Origin: JBFLYC01 sp040756735
GTDB taxonomy: Bacteria > Bacillota > DSM-16504 > Desulfitibacterales > Desulfitibacteraceae
Assembly: GCA_040756735.1 (NCBI GenBank)
Contig: JBFLYC010000033.1
Location: 1 to 38,330, forward strand
Length of the DNA stretch: 38,330 bases
Direction of reading: 5' to 3'
The position numbers and the translations under genes are program-made. This document shows, in pieces, positions 7,680 through 16,310 of this stretch (the first letter of the stretch is position 1; each line of letters begins with the position of its first letter). The notes beneath the pieces are model-generated. The model saw only the letters and a list, made by a program, of their open reading frames with translations, was not told the origin of the DNA and did not search any database.

Positions 7680-8714
7680 TTAAAAGTTCTCTCCTGCTTT
7701 AATTACTTTATTCATTAGCTCTTTGTCAGCGAAGTCATCATAGATTTTTTGCACAGCATCACGGAATTTTTGTCTTTGTTCGGGAGTTAATTCAATAATG
7801 GTATTCTTGCCTGTTCCTAAAATTACTTCCTTATATTCTTCAGCATCTGACCTGGACAATTCCCTGTTTACCTGGCAGAATTCTATTGCAGCTTCCTCAA
7901 TTACTTTAAGATGTTCAGGGGAAAGTTTGTTATAGGTCACTTCAGACATAATCAGTGGTGTCGGGTCATAAATATGGCCTGTTTCGGTGATCCAGGGCTG
8001 CACTTCATAGAAACCCATGGTAAAAATGTTAACATATGGGTTTTCTTGGCCATCAATAACCTTTTGCTGCAAGCTGGTGTAAACCTCTGAGAAGGCCATT
8101 GGTACTGCACTGGCTCCAAGCATGTTAAAGTGTGCCATATGCAGTGGGTTTTCCATGGTTCTAATCTTTAGACCCTTCATGTCTTCAGGTGAATAAACCG
8201 CACGAGTACCGGTTGTAACATGTCTCCAACCCTGGGTCCACCAGGCTAAAACCACAATACCGCTTTTCTTAACTTCATTGGCAATAAACTGACCAACCTC
8301 GCCATCCAATACTGCTTCTGCATGGGCATCATTCTTGAACAAATATGGCAGGTCAAAAACAGCTGTTCTACCCTGAACAAAACCACTTATTACAGAGACG
8401 TGAGGAATGGAAAAGTCAAGGGATCCAACTTGAATAGATTCAATCATTTCCCTGTTTCCACCCAACTGGGATGCAGGGTAAACTTCTATTATAACTTCAC
8501 CATTTGTTCTTTCCTTGACAGCTTCAGCAAATTGCAGGGCTGCCCTATGAATGGCAGTAGGTTCCTGAACAACATGGCCCATGCGGAGCACTATAGTCTT
8601 GGGAGCTTCTTTAGGAGCTTCGCCACCCTGTTCTTCTTTCTTCCCTCCGCAGCCAGCTATCAAAGCCATTGTTAACAAAGCAATAAGTAAAATCACCCAG
8701 AACTTTTTGTTCAC
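7680..8714 (-). CDS. dctP: TRAP transporter solute-binding protein DctP (lipoprotein)
   Basis: This 344-residue extracytoplasmic binding protein belongs to the DctP family. The N-terminus is a lipoprotein signal with an LIAGC lipobox, giving lipidated Cys22, followed by a short charged linker. The mature domain shows the usual RMGHVVQEPTAIHRAA opening, the region near residue 170 containing the carboxylate-binding Arg (GLKIRTMENPLH) and the GQENPYVNIFTMGFYEVQPW segment. This supports an organic-acid ligand, though its identity is not readable. The start is GTG with AAGGGG upstream. A 12-codon open frame with its own strong ribosome-binding site ends inside this site. It is the first gene of the dctPQM set, downstream of an IclR regulator. 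Confidence 0.93.
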   Translation of the reverse strand: MNKKFWVILLIALLTMALIAGCGGKKEEQGGEAPKEAPKTIVLRMGHVVQEPTAIHRAALQFAEAVKERTNGEVIIEVYPASQLGGNREMIESIQVGSLDFSIPHVSVISGFVQGRTAVFDLPYLFKNDAHAEAVLDGEVGQFIANEVKKSGIVVLAWWTQGWRHVTTGTRAVYSPEDMKGLKIRTMENPLHMAHFNMLGASAVPMAFSEVYTSLQQKVIDGQENPYVNIFTMGFYEVQPWITETGHIYDPTPLIMSEVTYNKLSPEHLKVIEEAAIEFCQVNRELSRSDAEEYKEVILGTGKNTIIELTPEQRQKFRDAVQKIYDDFADKELMNKVIKAGENF

Positions 8715-8728
8715 AGTTTTTCATCCCC

Positions 8729-8767
8729 TTAGAGTGTTTTTTTTGATAAAACTACTTCTTCATGCAT
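8729..8767 (-). CDS. Possible 12-residue leader peptide upstream of dctP
   Basis: An ATG at 8767 has a well-placed AAGGAG site 7 bases upstream and reads MHEEVVLSKKTL before TAA. That stop overlaps the AAGGGG ribosome-binding site of dctP. It could be a translational-coupling leader or the chance remains of a deleted gene. The only support is the ribosome-binding site and the arrangement. Confidence 0.3.
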   Translation of the reverse strand: MHEEVVLSKKTL

Positions 8768-8895
8768 AACCTTTCTCCTTACTAACAAGCATCACTTAAA
8801 CGTTTTTAGGCCTTCACCTCCCCCACTTAAGTATTCAGCTTACTTAATAAAGCAGACTAACAGCTAACTTCTCAAGTATCTTTCCGGCCTTCTCA

Positions 8896-9488
8896 AGTTA
8901 GTCAACAGGAACATACCCATCTACATTGGTTTTGACACCGCCAGATATCCTGCCGATGGTCACAGTTGGCTTGCCCAACAATTCATCCTCTAAGGCAAAT
9001 TATTCACTATTTTCTTTAATTCCGTGATAATTTCTGACATTGCATGTATTGCATGTATTGCATCTACACCTACCTGGGGATTACCTGCATTTCGGCTGTT
9101 TCCCCACGGCAGCGATATGCTTAAAAGCTATCATGGTATCATGCCGGCAGCTAGTCCGCCTTTCATATCTAAGCTGCCCCTGCCGTAAAACTTATTGTCT
9201 ACAATATCGCCAGAAAAAGGTTCCAGTGTCCAACCCTGCCCTGCTGGTACGGTGTCCATGTGTCCTATAGATACCAGAGCTTTCTCTGCGTCTAAGCCCG
9301 GTATTCTGCCTATTACATTGCTTCGCCCTGAAGCAACTTCTTCCAAAAACACTTCAACACCCAGACCCTTTAACCAGTTATATATATATTTAGCAATCCC
9401 ATCTTCTGTTCCACCGGGATTTTCACTAGGTATTTTTACTAAATTCCTGGTCAAATTGTAACTACTTCTTTTTCCACTTATGAATCAT
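8896..9488 (-). pseudogene. Decayed M20 family peptidase/deacylase gene
   Basis: The first part (9131-9454) reads as a good M20 N-terminus: LVKIPSENPGG, the metal-binding GHMDTVPAG and GRGSLDMKGG. It then ends in stops after LAAGMIP. Further along the same strand another frame gives GNPQVGVDAIHA followed by MSEIITELKK, a lid-domain segment, and after another stop a third frame gives GKPTVTIGRISGG and TNVDGYVPVD. The order matches an ArgE/DapE-like protein, but an estimated 80-100 residues are missing and at least two frames are broken. A 9-base CATGCAATA motif is tandemly repeated inside. It lies between iclR and dctP, so the cluster once had two M20 hydrolases. Confidence 0.8.
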
Positions 9489-9616
9489 CTCTCCTAATTG
9501 TCGACAATATCTTTTCAATAATATTTCTACTTTATTTATAAAAATCCTCTTTTAAATACTCTAGTTATTTGAATATTTATTTATTGTGAAAATTTGCCTT
9601 AATATAAAGATTGCGA

Positions 9617-10414
9617 TTATGGAGACTTATCAACCCATCCAAGTCTTACTGAAATCTGCCTTGCTGTTTCTTGAACCTTTTTAATCAAATCCCTTGCCTT
9701 ATCTTCAGATAATTGGGAAGTTGTCCCTGAAGCGCTAATGGCAGCAACAACGTTTGAGTTGTAATCTAATACAGGAGCAGCAATACACTTGATACCCAAC
9801 TCAAACTCTTCATTATCTATTGCATATCCCAACCTTTTGACAGCTTCTATCTCCTTGATAACTTCATCTATACTGCCAATGCTATTAGGGGTTCGCTTCT
9901 TAAAACTGAAACTGGAGTTTGCATAACCTTGGATAATTTTTTCAACTTTTATCCCACTTAACAATATCTTTCCAATAGCGGTACAATACAATGGAACCTT
10001 TTTGCCTATCCTTGAATATCTAAGCATTGATTCCTGGGGTTCTACTTTATCAATATAAATTGCTTCCCACTCGTCCCTTACAGCCAGATGAGCAGAAACC
10101 AGGTTATTGTTGGCCAGATTTTCCAGGGGTAATCTGGCACATTGCCTAAGTTCCATACCTGATGCAAAAATGTTGCCCAATTCAAACAATTTAACAGATA
10201 AACGATATTTCCCTGTTTTATCGTCCCTTTCCACAAAACCTTCCTGCTCTAATGTATAGATGGATCTATGAACGGTCGTTCTATGTATACCAGTTTTTTT
10301 GCTAATTTCTTGAATAGATAGTTCCTTGGAATTATAGTCAAAGCTAGCTAAAACCTTTAATCCTTTAGCCAGTGAATGTACAAGATAATTATCGCTCACT
10401 TTGGAATTAGTCAA
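9617..10414 (-). CDS. IclR family transcriptional regulator
   Basis: This 265-residue protein has the IclR layout: an N-terminal winged helix (SIQEISKKTGIHRTTVHRSI, about residues 35-55, then the LEQEGFVERD wing) and a C-terminal effector-binding GAF-like domain containing GKKVPLYCTAIGKILLS, GYAIDNEEFELGIKCIAAPV and AAISASGTTSQL. I choose TTG 10414 because GAGGAGG lies 10 bases upstream; the frame runs open to 10459 but that region has no ribosome-binding site. IclR proteins usually control neighbouring catabolic and transport genes in response to a pathway acid. The TRAP, M20 and UxaA genes downstream on the same strand are the natural targets. Its own promoter is visible at 10542-10569. Confidence 0.88.
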   Translation of the reverse strand: MTNSKVSDNYLVHSLAKGLKVLASFDYNSKELSIQEISKKTGIHRTTVHRSIYTLEQEGFVERDDKTGKYRLSVKLFELGNIFASGMELRQCARLPLENLANNNLVSAHLAVRDEWEAIYIDKVEPQESMLRYSRIGKKVPLYCTAIGKILLSGIKVEKIIQGYANSSFSFKKRTPNSIGSIDEVIKEIEAVKRLGYAIDNEEFELGIKCIAAPVLDYNSNVVAAISASGTTSQLSEDKARDLIKKVQETARQISVRLGWVDKSP

Positions 10415-10541
10415 TCTACCTGGTCCTCCTCTGATGCTCAATGTTACAGGAGCGAACACTGCAACCGCTCTATTAACTATATTATTCGCTACTTGTTCAG
10501 AATCTCCTGCTTGGGTAGAATTTTTTTAATCTTACTTCCCA

Positions 10542-10569
10542 ATTATAATATAATTAGATTTAATGTTAA
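10542..10569 (-). promoter_or_regulatory. Putative sigma-A promoter of the iclR gene
   Basis: On the minus strand TTAACA (complement of 10564-10569) and TATAAT (complement of 10542-10547) are separated by 16 bases. Transcription would start near 10535 and give a leader of about 120 bases before the TTG start. Confidence 0.55.
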
Positions 10570-10666
10570 ACAAAAAAAAGCAGCATACACTGCCCAATAG
10601 TAGTTAACCCTGAGCAATAACACCTCTTTTCAAGGAATAAATATTCTATTGTATGCTTTGTCTGGT

Positions 10667-12690
10667 TCACTCCACTATTTGACCAGGTAAAAAATACATG
10701 GTGTTTTTCTCAACAAATCGCTCCTGTAATCCCTGGTAAAACTCCTGTATATTTAAAGGTACAGTAAGTCTATTTCTAACATGGAAAGCCACCATGCTGT
10801 CGTACAGTTGGTGCTTTTTTCTTTCCGGGATGGTTTCTGGGCGACTGCCATTAAAAACCGGCAGGGGAAGCATTTCCAGGCGACTTTGCACAAAATCCCA
10901 TACTCCCTTTTCAGTGCCTGGTTGGAGAGAAGCAGCAGAATCACCTGGTTTAATTTTTTTATAAGCTGATACAACCAGATCCTGCTTAATTGAGGCAGTA
11001 GTCACCTGCTTAAAACTACCCTGCCTTTTGTCCAAGGAGCGAATATCCTCTACTACAAACCCTGCGCCAAGGAGCGCATTTTGAATTATGTTCCAAACCC
11101 TGTTATTGGAATTATGAAAAACAAGTGTAAACCAACGACCACCTTTTAACACCCGGTAAAACTCCTTGAAACTCTGCTCCATAAGGGCCCTGTAGGTTCT
11201 AAAGGTTTTTCCTTGAGCCTTATTGATGACTGCCTCTTGTTGATTATTGGTTTTGATGCGCAGCCAGGCCTCCCAAATAAAATTCAATTCGGAATACATG
11301 ATATTGCCGCCAAAAGGGGGATCGGTAAATATATAGTCTATACTCTCATCCGGTAAAAAATTCAGGTCCGTACAGGATGACGTACTAATAAAGTTATTGC
11401 TTTCTATATTTATCTCACAAATCTTTGCAGCTTTCCTCCTAAAAAAATCCAATACATTAATTTCCCTCACCAGGGAGCCAACATATAAGGTTCCATTGAG
11501 CTTGCTGGGCATACCCCCCGGCCTCTCTCTGTTAAGCTTGGAACTTCCTTCTAAAATACTGGTAAATACAAATAGAAGCTTCCTAAAAATTGGGCTATCT
11601 GTTTTATCAATACCCTGTCTTAGAAAACTCAATATCAACAAGCTCCTCTTGTAATAAAAAAGGTCCACCCTGGAAATACCATGAGATGCTTTAGGCTGCT
11701 TAAAGCTGAAACCACTATGCAGTTCATCCATGGGATACCAATGCGGAATATTAGTGCTTTCAATTTCCTGTATCAAATCAAGGTCCAAAAGATCCGGTTC
11801 TTTCTCAAAACGCTTTGTACCCACTGAATAATTAATTAGGACCGGTACTTGTTTTGCAATCTTCTTATCTTGGACCCAGACCCTTTCAAGATTTTTTTTG
11901 GATAACCTTACTTTGCAATAGGGGCAGCTAAAAACATTTTGGACTTTCTTCTGCTCTACATCAACAGCGGATTTCCAAAATAAAACTTCTTCCCGGCAAT
12001 TGCTGCAGATGAACACATCAGACCATATGGTGTAATTATTCTGCCCTGAACCGGATTTCCCATTGCATCTAACTGCACCTTACCTCCAATGGTATGCTTG
12101 GTTTTATATACCCATCCATAAGCACTTTCAGCTTCAGCCAGGAGTTTTTCGGCGGCCCCTATAAATTCCGAGGCATCCATGGGACTGTTATAGTTGTGAG
12201 CAATAAACGCCGCAGAAGGAGAAAGGTCGCAAAGGACCGCATACCTCTTGCCCCAACTAACCACACCCATCTCTTTTTCAACCTGCTCTTTAAATACCGG
12301 ATCTGGATTACCGCACATGGCAGCAGCCACACCGGTCATCCCAGAACCACAGAATCCATCTAAAACCAGCTCTCCCGGATTTGTATAGTGCAGAATATAT
12401 TTCATGACAGCCTTGTAGGGTATTTTTGTATGGTAGGAATGGGCGGTATAGATAGCATCATTTTTGCCTTCTGCTACATTGACAGCGAAGGGTTTTATAA
12501 TACTAAACTCCTGGCATAGTTTTAAGTTTTTATCTAAACCTGCCAGGAAATCTTCAAAAAAAGGATTAGGAAAAGCCGTATAAGCAGGAGGACAGGACAA
12601 GCGTATTAAGTCATCATCCTCAGCCGAGGGAAAGCTATCCATAATCTTCAGCGAATCTAGAATTTCGGAGGTAATTTTTTGCGCTGCCAT
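10667..12690 (-). pseudogene. Site-specific DNA methyltransferase gene with a frameshift (Zn-ribbon, DPPF type)
   Basis: Two overlapping frames form one gene. The first (12690 down to about 12030) carries the AdoMet-binding motif I, LDGFCGSGMTG. The second (about 12030 down to 10667) carries a zinc ribbon (CSNC then CPYC, about 30 residues apart) and the catalytic TDPPFGG motif, followed by SELNFIWEAWL. The frames join naturally if one A is restored near 12035, giving GRINYTIW in place of GRIITPYG; a second start at GTG 12016 has no ribosome-binding site. The order motif I then DPPF with a Zn-ribbon insert resembles COG1743-type adenine/N4-cytosine methylases. No restriction gene is adjacent, so it would be an orphan or a remnant of a defence locus. 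The start at 12690 has a GGGGGAG site. A sequencing indel cannot be excluded. Confidence 0.8.
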
Positions 12691-12792
12691 AACTTACAAA
12701 CTCCCCCATAAATTTTACATATTACTATGTTCTATACTTCCTGAGCTTTTTCCTTGAAAATTTAACTACTTTTGTGTAAATCCATAAAACCG

Positions 12793-12833
12793 AAAGGCTT
12801 CATACCATGTAAAGAACAGGCATGCAGCCTTTT
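12793..12833 (-). terminator. Possible terminator after trpA
   Basis: On the minus strand AAAAGGCT and AGCCTTT can pair across a loop of about 25 bases, followed by CGGTTTTATGG, 10-50 bases after the trpA stop. The stem is short and the U-run weak, so this is tentative. Confidence 0.3.
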
Positions 12834-12840
12834 CAAGCAT

Positions 12841-13653
12841 TCAATTAATTGCTTCTCTTAAACTCCTAATAAAACTTAAGGCGCTTTCAAGGGCGTAACG
12901 GTTATCCCCATGAGCTTTTTGCAGACTTTCCTCAATGATTTCTATTAAGGCGCTGCCCACAATCACCCCATCAGCATGTTTGGCCATTTCACGAGCCATA
13001 GCGGGCCCGGAAACTCCAAAACCGACAGCAAGGGGCAGTTGAGTCTGGAGGCGTACTCTATTTAGTAGACTTTCCAACCCCTCAGGAATTATCTGCCTGC
13101 TCCCTGTAACACCGGTTACGCTTACGCAGTAAATATAACCACGTGATAGATCGGCAATATTTTTAATTCTTCCTGGGGTGCTGGTAGGTGCAACTAAAAA
13201 TATTAAATTCATGCCATTGCTATCTGCAACTTCTTTCAAATATCCTGCTTCTTCCAAAGGCAAGTCTGGAATAATTAAACCGTCAATTCCCACAGAAGCA
13301 GCCTTTTTGATAAAATTTATCACACCTGTCACATATATAGGGTTATAATAAGTCATCATGATTAGTGGAACTTCGGTCTTTTCCCTTATATGCCCTGCCA
13401 ACAAAAATATTTTCTCTAGGGTGACTCCACCAGCCAGGGCCAGAGTGGAGGCCTTTTGAATGACCGGGCCATCAGCTACGGGGTCGGAATATGGAACACC
13501 AAGTTCAATTAAATCTGCTCCACTGTCTGCCAAAAGGGGAACCAACTGCTCTGTAAATTCGAGGGTAGGATAACCGCAGCTGACATAGGGAATCAAAGCC
13601 TTCTGTTTTTTCTTACGCAGTGTATTAAAAGTCCTGTCGATTCTATTCACCAT
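12841..13653 (-). CDS. trpA: Tryptophan synthase alpha subunit
   Basis: TrpA (270 residues, normal length) cleaves indole-3-glycerol phosphate to indole and glyceraldehyde 3-phosphate, passing indole to TrpB. Catalytic Glu50 is in LIELGVPYSDP and Asp61 in the following VADGP. Phosphate-binding glycines appear in GFGVSGP and DGVIVGSA near the C-terminus. The start is ATG 13653 with AAGGAGG 5 bases upstream; the open frame reaches GTG 13659, but that lies inside the ribosome-binding site. The start overlaps the trpB stop by 11 bases, so the subunits are translationally coupled. It is the last gene of the operon. Confidence 0.97.
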   Translation of the reverse strand: MVNRIDRTFNTLRKKKQKALIPYVSCGYPTLEFTEQLVPLLADSGADLIELGVPYSDPVADGPVIQKASTLALAGGVTLEKIFLLAGHIREKTEVPLIMMTYYNPIYVTGVINFIKKAASVGIDGLIIPDLPLEEAGYLKEVADSNGMNLIFLVAPTSTPGRIKNIADLSRGYIYCVSVTGVTGSRQIIPEGLESLLNRVRLQTQLPLAVGFGVSGPAMAREMAKHADGVIVGSALIEIIEESLQKAHGDNRYALESALSFIRSLREAIN

Positions 13654-14830
13654 TTCCACCTCCTTGCAGGTTTAACACCTCAGCAACATCTTTGTCTCCC
13701 CTACCTGAAAGGCAAACCACAATCACTTTTTCTTTAGTCAAAGAAGGTGCTAGTTGGCAGGCATAGTGAACTGCATGGGCGCTTTCGAGGGCAGGAATTA
13801 TTCCCTCCAGACCAGACAGCAGCTGAAATGCATGCAATGCTTCTTTATCAGTTACCGCCTTGTATTGAGCTATACCAGTTTCCTTGAAATAACTGTGTTC
13901 AGGTCCTACACCAGGGTAATCCAACCCTGCAGAAATGGAATGTGCAGGCAGTATTTGACCATCCCTATCCTGCAGCAGGTAGCTCAAAGCGCCGTGCAAA
14001 ACCCCCCTGCTGCCCGCAGAAAGGGTTGCAGCGTGGCAACCGGTATCTATACCGCTGCCGGCTGCCTCTATACCTATCAATTGCACTTGTTTTATATCCT
14101 TAAATGGATAAAAAAATCCCATAGAATTGCTGCCACCACCAACACAAGCTATCAAAAAGTCAGGCAGACGGCCTTCTGCTCTTTTAATTTGTACTAGTGT
14201 CTCTTCACCAATTATTTTTTGAAAATCCCTTACCATGGTGGGGTATGGATGGGGGCCTACAACAGAACCTATAACATAATGGGTATTTTCAACTGTGGCA
14301 ACCCAGTTGCGCAAAGCCTCATTAGTTGCATCCTTTAACGTCCTTGTCCCCGATTCCACTTCATTAACCTTTGCTCCGAGAAGCTTCATCCTGAACAAGT
14401 TTAAAGCCTGGCGCCTGACATCCTCCGCTCCCATGAAAATTTCACAGCGAAAATCCAGAAGCGCTGCTGCTGTCGCGGTGGCCACTCCATGCTGCCCAGC
14501 ACCTGTTTCAGCAATTACCCTTTTTTTGCCCATTCTCTTTGCCAGCAGAACCTGGCCAAGACTGTTGTTGATTTTGTGGGATCCTGTATGATTTAAATCT
14601 TCTCTTTTCAGGTAAATTTTTGCCCCTCCCAGATGTTTGGTTAATTTCTCTGCATAAAATAAAGGCGTAGGCCTTCCCACATAATGCTGCAGGTAATACT
14701 TGAATTCCTCCTTAAATCCGTCATCATCCTTGTATTTTTGATATGCTTCTTCCAGTTCATTTAAGGCAGGCATTAATGTCTCCGGAACATACCGGCCTCC
14801 AAATTCACCAAAATACCCTGATTTTTTCAC
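13643..14830 (-). CDS. trpB: Tryptophan synthase beta subunit
   Basis: TrpB (395 residues) condenses indole with L-serine on pyridoxal phosphate. The PLP lysine is in HTGSHKINN (about residue 85), the phosphate-binding glycine loop is GGGSNSMGF, and catalytic Glu is in AETGAGQHG. The opening GYFGEFGGRYVPE is diagnostic of the canonical TrpB1 type, which works with TrpA. The start is GTG 14830 with GGGAGGTG 9 bases upstream. It follows trpF by 6 bases and overlaps trpA, consistent with a single transcript. Confidence 0.97.
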   Translation of the reverse strand: MKKSGYFGEFGGRYVPETLMPALNELEEAYQKYKDDDGFKEEFKYYLQHYVGRPTPLFYAEKLTKHLGGAKIYLKREDLNHTGSHKINNSLGQVLLAKRMGKKRVIAETGAGQHGVATATAAALLDFRCEIFMGAEDVRRQALNLFRMKLLGAKVNEVESGTRTLKDATNEALRNWVATVENTHYVIGSVVGPHPYPTMVRDFQKIIGEETLVQIKRAEGRLPDFLIACVGGGSNSMGFFYPFKDIKQVQLIGIEAAGSGIDTGCHAATLSAGSRGVLHGALSYLLQDRDGQILPAHSISAGLDYPGVGPEHSYFKETGIAQYKAVTDKEALHAFQLLSGLEGIIPALESAHAVHYACQLAPSLTKEKVIVVCLSGRGDKDVAEVLNLQGGGNGE

Positions 14831-14836
14831 TGTGAT

Positions 14837-15535
14837 TTACACCTCCCTTTCTTGCTTGACACCTTGTACAAACACCTTACTACTTTTACCGGCATTATAT
14901 TCATCAGCATTATGCGCTTTTATCTCTTGCATTAACTCAACCAGCTTATTATGATCTTTCTTCCCAGCTTCCCTCTCAACCCCGCTTCCCACATCAACCC
15001 CAAAAGGGGTTGCCTCACAAATAGCACGCATCACATTTTCCGGGTTAATGCCTCCTGCAATGACCACAGGGATATTGCCCCAATCAAAGGACGCAACCAA
15101 TTTCCATGGGAATGTCTTACCGGTGCCACCTGGAATCCCCTCAACATAAGTATCAAGCAAAATCCTATCTACAGCATTGCATTGTATATAAGGTAAGATT
15201 TCATCCCATCCTCTTTGGGCATTTACCCTAAAGGCTTTAATAACCTGAAATCCAGCAAATTTTTTGCAGTACGTCGGTGTTTCCCTGCCGTGAAACTGCA
15301 AACCGCTTAACCCGCAAAACCTTGCAATTTTAACCACTTGTTGTTCTTCCATATCCATAAACACACCTATTTTTTCTGTATATGGCGGAAGCCGGGAAAC
15401 TATTTTCTGAACTGTTTGAGGGTCAACCTGGCGTTTGCTGGGAGCGAAGATAAAGCCAAGAGCGTCAGCGCCTAGAGAAACAGCCATTTGTGCATCTAGA
15501 AGGTTTGTTATGCCGCAAATCTTTACCCAGGTCAT
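14837..15535 (-). CDS. trpF: Phosphoribosylanthranilate isomerase
   Basis: TrpF (232 residues) carries out the Amadori rearrangement of phosphoribosylanthranilate to CdRP. The opening WVKICGIT contains catalytic Cys7 (numbering from the first Met), and general-acid Asp is in RILLDTYVEG about residue 128. The VIAGGINPENV and GVDVGSGVE loops bind phosphate. It is slightly longer than usual because of a charged C-terminal tail (after about residue 205) that is probably dispensable. Gaps of 4 and 6 bases separate it from trpC and trpB. Confidence 0.95.
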   Translation of the reverse strand: MTWVKICGITNLLDAQMAVSLGADALGFIFAPSKRQVDPQTVQKIVSRLPPYTEKIGVFMDMEEQQVVKIARFCGLSGLQFHGRETPTYCKKFAGFQVIKAFRVNAQRGWDEILPYIQCNAVDRILLDTYVEGIPGGTGKTFPWKLVASFDWGNIPVVIAGGINPENVMRAICEATPFGVDVGSGVEREAGKKDHNKLVELMQEIKAHNADEYNAGKSSKVFVQGVKQEREV

Positions 15536-15539
15536 TGAC

Positions 15540-16310
15540 TTACCCCCTTAAAAGTTCATTAACCTTGGCGCCTATGTCGGAACTGATCACCAAAGCTTCT
15601 CCCACCAGGATAGCATCTACCCCTGCCTGAGCCAGCTTTGTCACATCCTCGCCAGTGGAAATACCACTTTCACTCACCAGAATGCAATCTTTTGGTATCA
15701 GACCCGCCAGGTTTAGCGTTGTAACAATATCAGTTTTAAAGGTTCTTAAATCGCGATTATTAATACCTATGATCTCAGCCCCGCAACCCAGAACCATAGA
15801 CAATTCTTCCTGGGAATGAACTTCTACCAGGGCACTAATGTTGAGAGCCCTTGTAATTTCAATAAAGTCCTGCAACTGCTGTTCTTCCAAGATGGCAGCT
15901 ATTAACAGCACTGCATCTGCCCCGTAATACACAGCCTCATAGATTTGATAAGGGTCAATAATAAAGTCCTTGCGCAGTACAGGTAATTTTACTGTATCTT
16001 TAACTTTTCTAAGATCCTGGAGGCTTCCCTGAAAAAAATTGCTGTCGGTAAGCACCGATATTGCTGCTGCACCAGCCTCTTGGTAGGCTGCAGCTAATTT
16101 TACCGGGTCAAAATCTTCTCTAAAGACCCCTTTTGAAGGAGAAGCCTTTTTTACTTCAGCTATTAGACTTACCCCTGATCCTTTAAGAGCTGCTTTAAAA
16201 GAAACTTGGCCCTTTTGGGGAAGGCTGCCTTTAAAAAACTCTACAGGTATTTTTGATTTACTATTAGAAACTTCAATTTTTTTGTGTTCAACAATCTCGT
16301 CTAAAATCAT
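15540..16310 (-). CDS. trpC: Indole-3-glycerol phosphate synthase
   Basis: TrpC (256 residues) closes the indole ring by decarboxylation of CdRP. Family markers are IAEVKKASPSKGVFRED (catalytic lysine near residue 55), PVLRKDFIIDPYQIYE (catalytic lysine near residue 112), INNRDLRTF and the phosphate-binding SESGIST and ILVGEAL motifs. It is a separate protein, not fused to TrpF. Its ATG shares one base with the trpD stop codon (TGATG), which implies coupled translation. Confidence 0.97.
   Translation of the reverse strand: MILDEIVEHKKIEVSNSKSKIPVEFFKGSLPQKGQVSFKAALKGSGVSLIAEVKKASPSKGVFREDFDPVKLAAAYQEAGAAAISVLTDSNFFQGSLQDLRKVKDTVKLPVLRKDFIIDPYQIYEAVYYGADAVLLIAAILEEQQLQDFIEITRALNISALVEVHSQEELSMVLGCGAEIIGINNRDLRTFKTDIVTTLNLAGLIPKDCILVSESGISTGEDVTKLAQAGVDAILVGEALVISSDIGAKVNELLRG

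Noticed and set aside
11956..12016. Two separate overlapping methyltransferase genes
   Set aside because: The second frame's GTG start has no ribosome-binding site and begins in the middle of the Zn-ribbon region. The sequence is continuous if one base is restored.
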